Below, piece by piece: positions 57,959 to 64,000 of a stretch of DNA of 64,000 bases. Origin of the DNA: Acidobacteriota bacterium (GTDB taxonomy: Bacteria; Acidobacteriota; Vicinamibacteria; Vicinamibacterales; UBA2999); NCBI GenBank assembly GCA_020851835.1, contig JADZBZ010000167.1, positions 1-64,000 of the forward strand, in the 5' to 3' direction. The first letter of the stretch is position 1. Each line of letters opens with the position of its first letter. The position numbers were made by a program, and so were the translations under genes. The notes under the pieces are model-generated. The model did no database searches. It saw only the letters and a program-made list of their open reading frames with translations, and had not been told where the DNA came from.

Positions 57959-58564
57959 GTGTCCATTCGACCATTCATGGCCCTCATCGCGATCCCTGGA
58001 CTGCTGGCAGGCTGCGCGCGCGATCCTGGCCGGGACGTCCAGCCGATCTCCCTCACGGGAAACGATGTCACTGGCGCGGGATCGTCGTCCGAGATCCTTC
58101 CACTCGACCAGGTCCGGAAGAGCCAAGCCGCGGCGGTGGCCCAGCGCGTCGCGAACACGCAGATTACCGTGACTTACAGCCGTCCCCTGGCTCGCGGGCG
58201 GGCATTGTTCGGCCAGCTCGTGCCGTACGACCAGGTCTGGAACCCTGGCGCCGATCAGGCCACGGCCGTGCAGTTCAGCCGGGACGTCCAGGTTGCCGGC
58301 CACTTACTCGTAGCCGGGAAGTACAGCCTCTGGATGATTCCGCGCGCCGGGCGCTGGACGGTCATTTTCAATCGGGCCGCCGACGTGTACCACACGCCCT
58401 ATCCCGGGCAGGCGCAGGACGCGCTGCGGCTCGACGTCGAACCGGGCGACGGTCCCGAGACGGACGTCCTCACCTTCGACTTTCCACTGGTCGACGGCAA
58501 GGAGGCAGTGTTGCGGCTGCACTGGGGGACGGTCACCGTGTCCGTTCCCGTCGTCGTGCCGTAG
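57959..58564 (+). CDS. DUF2911 lipoprotein
   Basis: This 201-aa protein has a lipoprotein signal (IPGLLAGC, Cys at about residue 19). The DUF2911 domain has VTYSRPLARGRALFGQLVPY, VWNPGADQATAVQFSRDV and AGKYSLWMIPRAGRWTVIF in order. The domain is common in Bacteroidota and Acidobacteriota and has no known function. It starts at GTG 29 bases after the glycosyltransferase, so it may be the last gene of the arsenosugar transcript. Confidence 0.85.
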   Translation: MSIRPFMALIAIPGLLAGCARDPGRDVQPISLTGNDVTGAGSSSEILPLDQVRKSQAAAVAQRVANTQITVTYSRPLARGRALFGQLVPYDQVWNPGADQATAVQFSRDVQVAGHLLVAGKYSLWMIPRAGRWTVIFNRAADVYHTPYPGQAQDALRLDVEPGDGPETDVLTFDFPLVDGKEAVLRLHWGTVTVSVPVVVP

Positions 58565-58631
58565 CGGCCCAGACGCGGCTTGCGCGGGGACCGCACGTCG
58601 CGACGCTGGCGGTTGATTCGTCGGCGAACGC

Positions 58632-58659
58632 TGTAATGTTTCGATCGACGCGGCCACTC
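58632..58659 (+). promoter_or_regulatory. ECF-type promoter, site P (thioredoxin/CcdA genes)
   Basis: TGTAAT at 58632-58637, 16 bases, CCACTC at 58654-58659, then 69 bases to the ATG. It is the rightmost copy found. Confidence 0.65.
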
Positions 58660-58728
58660 ACACCACGATGCTCCGGCCATCGGCCGGGGCCGCTCAGCGG
58701 CCCGAAAGACCCAGAGGAGACACACATC

Positions 58729-59145
58729 ATGCTGATCCGCAGCTTCAAGGCCTCCGTGCTCATGGCCGCGTTACTTGTGGCGGGGCACACCGCCGTGTTT
58801 GCCCAGGCCACGGACAACAATCCGAAACCGTTCTCGCGCGAGGCCTTCGATGCGGCCACGGCGGCAGGCAAGACGGTCATGGTGGCGTTTCACGCGCCCT
58901 GGTGCCCGGTGTGCAAGGCCCAGGAGCCGAAGATTGAAGCGCTGCTGAACACCGAGTACAAGAACGTCGTGGCCTTCAACGTGGACTACGACACCAACGT
59001 GCCGCTGCGGAAGGAAATGCACGTCCTCAAGCAGGCGACGCTCATCATGTTTCGCGGTGACAAGGAAATCGCGCGCCTGAGCTTTCAGAGTGACGACGCC
59101 TCGATCCGGCAGTTCTTTGCCCACGCGAAGACCACCGGCCGGTAG
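58729..59145 (+). CDS. Periplasmic thioredoxin-family protein
   Basis: This 138-aa protein has a signal peptide (1-26, ending FAQA) and a thioredoxin fold with the active site FHAPWCPVCKAQEPK (Cys-x2-Cys near 61-64) and QATLIMFRGDKEI around the cis-Pro position; the Pro there is replaced (KQATLIMF). It should act in periplasmic thiol reduction. It is directly followed by ccdA, which would pass electrons across the membrane to it. Confidence 0.9.
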   Translation: MLIRSFKASVLMAALLVAGHTAVFAQATDNNPKPFSREAFDAATAAGKTVMVAFHAPWCPVCKAQEPKIEALLNTEYKNVVAFNVDYDTNVPLRKEMHVLKQATLIMFRGDKEIARLSFQSDDASIRQFFAHAKTTGR

Positions 59146-59148
59146 CCC

Positions 59149-59859
59149 GTGCTCCGATTGGCCCTCAGTTTCGCCGCAGGCCTGCTGACGGCGTTGTCCC
59201 CGTGCGTGCTGCCCGCCCTGCCGATCGTGGTCGGCAGCGCGGCGGCCAGCCGCCGCCATGGGCCGCTGGCGCTCGCGGCCGGCCTCGTCGTGGCGTTCAC
59301 CCTCGTCGGCCTGGCCATCGCGTCCGCCGGTACGTTCTTGGGCATTTCTGAGGACGCGGTTCGGGCAGGCGCCGCCCTCATGCTCGTCGCGGCGGGTATC
59401 GTCCTCTTCAGCCATCGTCTGCAGGATGCGCTGAGCCGACGTCTATCGCCGATCGCGTCCGCGGCCGCGCGCGCCACGACGCGGGTCGGCGACGGCCTCG
59501 CCGGACAGTTTGCCGTGGGGGCGATGCTCGGGGCCGTTTGGAGTCCGTGTGTCGGGCCGACGCTCGGCGCGGCCATCGGCCTCGCGGCGTCCGGCCATTC
59601 CGCGGGATGGGCCGCGGCGCTGATGTTGGCCTTCGGTCTGGGTTCGGCGGCTCCGCTGCTGGCGATTGCCTATTTCTCGAGACGCATGATCGCGAGGCGC
59701 GGTCGGTTGATCTCCCTGGCTGAACGTGGCAAGCCGCTGTTCGGCGGAGCGCTCGTGCTGATGGGAGCGCTGGTGTTCCTGGGTGTGGACAAGGTGATTG
59801 AAGCCGCCGTGCTGGCGAGGCTGCCGCAATGGTGGATCGACCTCCTTGCGAGCGTGTAG
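59149..59859 (+). CDS. ccdA: CcdA/DsbD-type transmembrane electron carrier
   Basis: This 236-aa protein has six hydrophobic segments. The first conserved cysteine is in ALSPCVLPALPIVVG near 20, and the second in GAVWSPCVGPTLGAAIG near 128; these are the redox pair of CcdA. It moves reducing equivalents from cytoplasmic thioredoxin to periplasmic partners, here the thioredoxin encoded three bases upstream. Start is GTG 59149. Confidence 0.92.
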   Translation: MLRLALSFAAGLLTALSPCVLPALPIVVGSAAASRRHGPLALAAGLVVAFTLVGLAIASAGTFLGISEDAVRAGAALMLVAAGIVLFSHRLQDALSRRLSPIASAAARATTRVGDGLAGQFAVGAMLGAVWSPCVGPTLGAAIGLAASGHSAGWAAALMLAFGLGSAAPLLAIAYFSRRMIARRGRLISLAERGKPLFGGALVLMGALVFLGVDKVIEAAVLARLPQWWIDLLASV

Positions 59860-59907
59860 GTCTTGTCGGCGGCTGCCACGGGCGCGCATTCATCCCGGAC
59901 GTCAGAC

Positions 59908-61035
59908 GTGACTCGCGACATCGTGCTGCTCGGTCTCGGCCACACCAACGCCGAAATCGTCCGCCGATGGCGCCGGAGGCCGTTTCGCGACGCCCGGCTC
60001 GTCTGCGTATCGGATAGCGCTTCTGCCGCGTACTCGGGCATGCTGCCGGCGGTTCTGGCTGGGCAGTGTCCGCCCGAACGGATGCGGATCGATCTCGCGC
60101 GCCTCTGCAAGGCGGCCGGCGCGGAGTTGGTCGTCGGATGCGCAATCGGGCTTGACGTCGCGCGGCGCCAACTCATCATGGACGGCTCCGCACCGGTCCG
60201 GTTCGACGTGCTGTCCATCGGTGTGGGGTCGGTCCCGACCGTGGCCGGCGTCGTCGTTGCCGACGCCAGGCCCTATATTCCGGTCAAACCCATGCGCACT
60301 CTGCTGTCCCGGCTCATCGCACGATTCGATCGGGTCGTGGATTCGTTCCGGCCGCAGACCGTCCGCGTTTCGATTGTCGGCGGAGGCGCCGGCGGGGTGG
60401 AACTGGCGCTGTGCATCGCGCCCTTCATTCAGGCCACCTACCCGCGGCTGTCGGACGTCGGCGTGACGATCGTGACAGCCGACGGCGATCTTTTGCCCGG
60501 CGGCCTCCCGCGGACGCGTGAGCGCCTCGCTCGGATTCTGCGCGCGCGCCGCGTCCAGGTGGAGCGAAATGCTCGCGTGGTCAGGATCGACTCGGAGGGC
60601 GTGTCGCTCGAAGATGGCCGGACCCTTCAGAGCGACGCGGTCATATGGGCGACCGGTGCGGCTCCCCCACCTGTGCTCTCGACCTTTGGCCTTCCGGTGG
60701 ACGACGCCGGATTCTTGCGCACGCGCAGTACTCTGCAGGTAGTGACCGGGGATCCGGTTTTCGCCGTGGGTGACACGGGCAGCATTGACGGCGCGGTGAT
60801 GCCCAAGGCCGGTGTGTATGCGGTCCGGCAGGGGCCGCTGTTGTGGGAGAACCTCCGGCGCGCGCTCGATGGCCGGCCGCTGCGGCCGTTCGTGCCCCAG
60901 CCCGGGTTTCTCCGACTGCTCAACACCGGGGACGGACGAGCCCTGGGAGACTGGCGCGGGTGGTCCTTCGAGGGGACCTGGGTTCGGGTCTGGAAGGACA
61001 TGATCGACCGCCGTTTCGTCGCGAGATATCAGTGA
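59908..61035 (+). CDS. FAD-dependent oxidoreductase of the SelD-N-terminal/NADH dehydrogenase-like type
   Basis: This 375-aa protein starts with DIVLLGLGHTNAEIVRRW, where the usual GxGxxG appears as GLGHTN. This is typical of the TIGR03169 group, related to the flavoprotein domain fused to SelD. A second dinucleotide motif, VSIVGGGAGGVELAL, lies near 154; VIWATGAAPPPVL and FAVGDTGSIDG near 270-290 complete the fold. GTG 59908 is chosen since the Rossmann strand begins at once; a TTG at 59863 would add 15 residues. The physiological acceptor is unknown. It follows ccdA by 48 bases and may be co-transcribed. Confidence 0.83.
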   Translation: MTRDIVLLGLGHTNAEIVRRWRRRPFRDARLVCVSDSASAAYSGMLPAVLAGQCPPERMRIDLARLCKAAGAELVVGCAIGLDVARRQLIMDGSAPVRFDVLSIGVGSVPTVAGVVVADARPYIPVKPMRTLLSRLIARFDRVVDSFRPQTVRVSIVGGGAGGVELALCIAPFIQATYPRLSDVGVTIVTADGDLLPGGLPRTRERLARILRARRVQVERNARVVRIDSEGVSLEDGRTLQSDAVIWATGAAPPPVLSTFGLPVDDAGFLRTRSTLQVVTGDPVFAVGDTGSIDGAVMPKAGVYAVRQGPLLWENLRRALDGRPLRPFVPQPGFLRLLNTGDGRALGDWRGWSFEGTWVRVWKDMIDRRFVARYQ

Positions 61036-61079
61036 TGCAAGTGGGCCTGCCGCCCATGTCGTCCGTGTCGGGCGACCAT

Positions 61080-62432
61080 TCAGGGCTGGTCTCTCAGCCG
61101 CGCGTACACGGCATCCCGTACGCCGCCCGCGTTGACCTGGCACATCGGGACCATCTCGCCGTCGACGGGCACGCGGAGCACGCACGCTGACAGCCGTTCC
61201 TGTCCCGTTGCGGTGCCCAGTTCCGCCGGGCTCATGAAATGGTGCGAGACCACGGCGAAGCTGTCGATTCTCACGCGGCCTCGCGCAAGGTTCCACGCCA
61301 GACGCGAGCCGCTGGTCTCGAGGGCGGCGAGCCGACCGACCACCCAGCGACGCAGGGGGCCGAGCGTCCACGCCGGGTCCGTCAGCAGAATTCCCATCGC
61401 CCGACACGCGCGTTCCAGGGGCCTGTCGTCGCGGAAGTTGAGGCCACCCAGGCCGCGGTTCAGGAACGCGCGCATCATGTCAACGTCCGTTTCGTCGTCG
61501 CGCAGGATCGGAAAGACGCGCGGATCGCTTCCCGCGCGCTCATAGACGCCGAGGAGCTCGAGCCGCGTGCAGTCGGGATGGCCGAACGTGATCGCACGCG
61601 GCCCGCGGCGAACGAGACCGAAGCGCGCCAGGACCGGCTCGATCCGGTCCCACAGCTCCTGGACCGTCACGGCCTGCAGGCCCTTCTCCGTCCGGCCCAC
61701 GCGCGCGACCGGCTGGAACGATAACATCCCGAAGACATCGCGATTCCGCAGGCACCACTCGACGACAGGCGGCACGTCGTCGAGGTTGTCGCGCGTGATC
61801 GTCAACGTCGTGGCGGCACGAAGCGACAGGCCCGTGGCGGTCCGCGCGGATCGAATCATGGCCGCGCACTCCTCGCGGAGCGGCGTCAACATGGTTTCGT
61901 CCGCCGGTCGCTTGTAGCCGAGTCGGCCGCGCTGCGTCGTGTCGATGTGGATCGACACCTCCGTCAGACCGGCCTCCGCCATCAGCCGCTCGAGCAGGCC
62001 GGGCCGGCGGCGGAACGTGTCGCCGTGAGTCATTACCATCGGGATGAGACCAATCCGGCGAGCGTGGCGGATATTCGCCGCGAGATCCTCAGTGGGCAGG
62101 AGCGTGACTTCGCCGTCCGTGATCTGCACGTTGCCTTTCGGTCCGAGCCACGCCCGGAGCCGATCGAGCTGCTGGAATACTTGTTCGCGGCTGGCAGGCG
62201 GGATGCGGTTGGCTTCCTCTCCCAGGTAGCAACCCGTACAAGCGAAGTCGCAGCGAGGCTGGATCCCGATGGTCGCGCCACATCCGGTGGCCTGCTGTCC
62301 GAAGCCCTGTCCCGGCGTGCGCCACCGCGGGTCGAGCGAGGCCCACTGCTCGCGCAGCAGCCGTCTCTTTTCGTCCGGCACCGGCGACCTGAGGAGACGC
62401 AGCGCATCGATCAGCCGTGGCTTGCCGCTCAT
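61080..62432 (-). CDS. Radical SAM protein, function unknown
   Basis: This 450-aa protein has the cluster motif RCDFACTGCYLGEE (C61, C65, C68). GNVQITDGEVTLLP stands at the place of the usual GGEP, then MVMTHGDTF and EVSIHIDTTQRGR follow as in the radical SAM barrel. The C-terminal 180 residues hold further Cys/His (e.g. HPDCTRLELLG, ERLSACVLRVPVDG, MVPMCQVN) that might bind an auxiliary cluster. I cannot name substrate or product. Its ATG overlaps the stop of the peroxiredoxin-like gene (ATGA), so they are co-translated. Confidence 0.85.
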   Translation of the reverse strand: MSGKPRLIDALRLLRSPVPDEKRRLLREQWASLDPRWRTPGQGFGQQATGCGATIGIQPRCDFACTGCYLGEEANRIPPASREQVFQQLDRLRAWLGPKGNVQITDGEVTLLPTEDLAANIRHARRIGLIPMVMTHGDTFRRRPGLLERLMAEAGLTEVSIHIDTTQRGRLGYKRPADETMLTPLREECAAMIRSARTATGLSLRAATTLTITRDNLDDVPPVVEWCLRNRDVFGMLSFQPVARVGRTEKGLQAVTVQELWDRIEPVLARFGLVRRGPRAITFGHPDCTRLELLGVYERAGSDPRVFPILRDDETDVDMMRAFLNRGLGGLNFRDDRPLERACRAMGILLTDPAWTLGPLRRWVVGRLAALETSGSRLAWNLARGRVRIDSFAVVSHHFMSPAELGTATGQERLSACVLRVPVDGEMVPMCQVNAGGVRDAVYARLRDQP

Positions 62433-63004
62433 CGCGGCGCCCCGCTCCGACGCACCGTCAGCAGCGTCCCAATCGACGGCCGATCGGCCGGTCCCGATCC
62501 GCGGTGAAGCAGTCTGACGATGCCCGACGGATCCACGAGAACGTCTCCGCCGAGTTGATAGATGTCGTTGGCCAGGGCCGACGCTCGAGGCGTGCGCCCT
62601 CGGAACAGCTCCTTGATATATGCCCAACAGGTGCGCGGCCCCCAGACATTCCACCGCGTGCCGAGAAACATGCCGCAGGCGGCATACAGCGTCCGCGTCT
62701 CATCGATGACAACCGGCCAGTCGAAGCCCATTTCGCGCACCCACGCGTCCGCGACCGGGCCTCCCATGAACGACACCACGACAATCTGGACATCGAGGTC
62801 TTGAAAGATCCGCTCGGAATCTTTCAGATCGAGGAGGTGTCGGCGGCACGGCAGGCACCCCAGGTGCCGATGGAACACGAGCAGCAGCCAATGTCCGCGA
62901 TAATCCTCGAGGCGACGCACCTGGCTTTGGGCGTCCGGAAGCTCGAACGGCGGGGCCTGACCTCCAACGACGGCGTGTGGCGGCTCCGGCGTCACCGCCG
63001 CCAC
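62429..63004 (-). CDS. AhpC/TSA-type peroxiredoxin-like protein
   Basis: This 191-aa thioredoxin-fold protein has FELPDAQSQVRRLEDYRG, then LLLVFHRHLGCLPCRRHLLD with a Cys-x2-Cys at about 51-54, then VVSFMGGPVADAWVREMGF. It matches the AhpC/TSA or 'redoxin' group with a CxxC, close to PRXL2/selenoprotein-like proteins. The last part (GDVLVDPSGIVRLLHRGSGP) closes the fold. It sits between a flavoprotein and a radical SAM protein with overlapping ends, so it may be reduced by that flavoprotein or serve the radical SAM reaction. Confidence 0.82.
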   Translation of the reverse strand: MAAVTPEPPHAVVGGQAPPFELPDAQSQVRRLEDYRGHWLLLVFHRHLGCLPCRRHLLDLKDSERIFQDLDVQIVVVSFMGGPVADAWVREMGFDWPVVIDETRTLYAACGMFLGTRWNVWGPRTCWAYIKELFRGRTPRASALANDIYQLGGDVLVDPSGIVRLLHRGSGPADRPSIGTLLTVRRSGAPR

Positions 63005-64000
63005 CGGAGCACCGCCCGAAGCACCGCACGAAGGCGAGGCGTCAACCGCGAGCGATTCCAGGCATCCCCGAGTCGTTTCCAGGCCTCGGATTGTGTCGGA
63101 TACGGATGGATCGTCAGCCCGATTGAGCCCATGCGAACGCCGGCTCGCATGGCGACGACCATCTCGCCGATCAGCTCGCCCGCATGGCCCGCGACCATCG
63201 TCGCGCCCAGGATCGCGCCCGTGCGCCGATCGACGTGCACCCGCGCGAATCCCTCGGCGTCGTCATCCAGGATGGCGCGGTCATTCTCGGACAGCTCCAC
63301 CGTCAAGGTGCTCACCGCGTCGCCCCGTTGCTCCGCATCCCCCGCGGACAGGCCCACGTGCGCCACTTCGGGATCGGTGTACGTCGCCCACGGCACGACC
63401 AGCGCGCTGGCTCTCTTGCGGCCGAAGAACAGGGCATTCTGCAAGACGATGCGCGCCATGGCGTCGGCCGCATGCGTGAACTTGTGGCGCGAACAGATAT
63501 CCCCAGCGGCGTACACCCGGCGATTGGTGGTGCGCAGAAAATCGTCCACGATGACGCCGGCCGCGTGCCAGGCAACGCCGCCGGCGGCCAGATCTAGATC
63601 CTCGACGTTCGGGCTCCGCCCGACCGCGACGAGAATCTCGTCGCCTGCGACCTCGCCCTGCGCCCCGCTGGCCTCATACACCAGCACGCGCGGCTGATCG
63701 CCGGCACGCCGCTCGGCACGCAGAATCGTCGCGTGCCGTATCAGCGTGACCCCTTCGCGAAGGAGCGTCCGCTCCACGATGGCGGACGCGTCGGCGTCGT
63801 CGCGAGGCAGCAGACCGCCCCCGCGGAGAATCAAGGTAACCGCGCTGCCAAGGCGACGGAACGTCTGAGCCAGTTCGCAGCCAATCGGACCGGCGCCGAT
63901 CACGAGCAGGTGGCGGGGTCGTTCGGTCAGCGAGAAGATCGTCTCATTCGAGTAGAAGCCCGTCTCGGCCAACCCCGGAACGTCAGGGACGGTCGGCCGC
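62992..64000 (-). CDS. Mercuric reductase-like pyridine nucleotide-disulfide oxidoreductase, C-terminal part (runs off window)
   Basis: The frame is open to the window end, giving about 335 residues. They contain YSNETIFSLTERPRH, the NAD(P) motif VIGAGPIGCELAQTFRRLG, EILVAVGRSPNVEDLDLAAG, VYAAGDICSRHKFTHAAD and a dimerisation domain with TIHPYPTQSEAW. This is the MerA-like subgroup often fused to TVP38 domains. The redox-active N-terminus lies outside the window. HPYPT takes the place of the usual HPTxxE. Its end overlaps the peroxiredoxin-like gene by 13 bases. Confidence 0.85.
   Translation of the reverse strand, partial: RPTVPDVPGLAETGFYSNETIFSLTERPRHLLVIGAGPIGCELAQTFRRLGSAVTLILRGGGLLPRDDADASAIVERTLLREGVTLIRHATILRAERRAGDQPRVLVYEASGAQGEVAGDEILVAVGRSPNVEDLDLAAGGVAWHAAGVIVDDFLRTTNRRVYAAGDICSRHKFTHAADAMARIVLQNALFFGRKRASALVVPWATYTDPEVAHVGLSAGDAEQRGDAVSTLTVELSENDRAILDDDAEGFARVHVDRRTGAILGATMVAGHAGELIGEMVVAMRAGVRMGSIGLTIHPYPTQSEAWKRLGDAWNRSRLTPRLRAVLRAVLRWRR

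Noticed and set aside
62417..63697. Plus-strand frame of 426 codons opposite the redoxin and flavoprotein genes
   Set aside because: Shadow frame; minus-strand genes carry clear motifs and overlapping starts.
1..64000. CRISPR arrays, tRNA and rRNA genes
   Set aside because: No regularly spaced direct repeats and no tRNA-like or rRNA sequence were seen on reading both strands; a covariance-model search could still find a small RNA.

Overview
The window is GC-rich DNA from a Gram-negative bacterium: it encodes an outer-membrane barrel, periplasmic thiol proteins and a VirB/Trb-type secretion apparatus. The gene set (fused transaldolase/phosphoglucose isomerase, DUF255 thioredoxin-like protein, DUF3179, DUF2911, arsenosugar genes, many zinc-finger anti-sigma proteins) would suit Acidobacteriota, for example a Vicinamibacteria-type genome. 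That placement is inference; there is no rRNA or other marker to settle it.

Layout. (1) 1-1116: right-hand part of an IS3-family insertion sequence that has cut a CHAT-domain gene. (2) 1127-5375: an S41-type peptidase, a lower-GC gene ending in a PD-(D/E)XK nuclease-like domain (a candidate lone defence gene), and an ECF sigma/anti-sigma pair. (3) 5671-13891: a conjugation-type type IV secretion operon, trbC-D-E-G-I-J-J-L-(small)-F, with trbJ duplicated and trbF broken at its 3' end; no coupling protein, TrbB/VirB11 or relaxase is present, so this looks like the remnant of an integrative element. (4) 13897-14381: an orphan mercury-type MerR gene with a 19-bp-spacer promoter pointing towards the break. 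(5) 14457-30944: NmrA-like, DUF255, sugar nucleotidyltransferase, DUF3179, desaturase and glycosyltransferase genes, two glycan-debranching glycosidases, and a merT-P-F-A operon. (6) 31272-44735: tkt-rpiB-tal/pgi-fbp-gnd-zwf, then DUF302, NnrE, GH15 and two membrane proteins. (7) 44861-52246: haloalkane dehalogenase, flavoprotein, an ECF sigma with its zinc-finger partner, an outer-membrane barrel, an AhpD-like protein, a second fbp, pgl and polyphosphate glucokinase. (8) 52430-57929: an arsenosugar operon, arsM-arsS-pit-TVP38-two glycosyltransferases. (9) 57959-64000: DUF2911, a thioredoxin/CcdA pair, an FAD dehydrogenase, and an opposing radical SAM/peroxiredoxin-like/flavoprotein operon running off the end.

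The main discovery is a repeated promoter-like signal. From 14457 to 58659 I found 16 copies of [T/C/G]GTAA[C/T]-N16-NNAC[T/C], each just upstream of a gene or operon and in its direction; one has N17. One copy precedes the ECF sigma gene at 47521-48126, as expected for an autoregulated sigma factor. The signal is absent from the secretion/defence segment on the left. This suggests that most of the right-hand 44 kb is one ECF regulon.

Read together, the regulon forms a redox and detoxification programme. Glycosidases (GH15, GH133, GH63-like) could supply glucose and polyphosphate glucokinase could phosphorylate it. Zwf, Pgl and Gnd would then run the oxidative pentose phosphate pathway, with Tkt, Tal/Pgi, RpiB and two FBPases recycling carbon. 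The NADPH formed could feed mercuric reductase and the thiol/disulfide proteins. Ribulose-5-phosphate epimerase and aldolase are not in the window.
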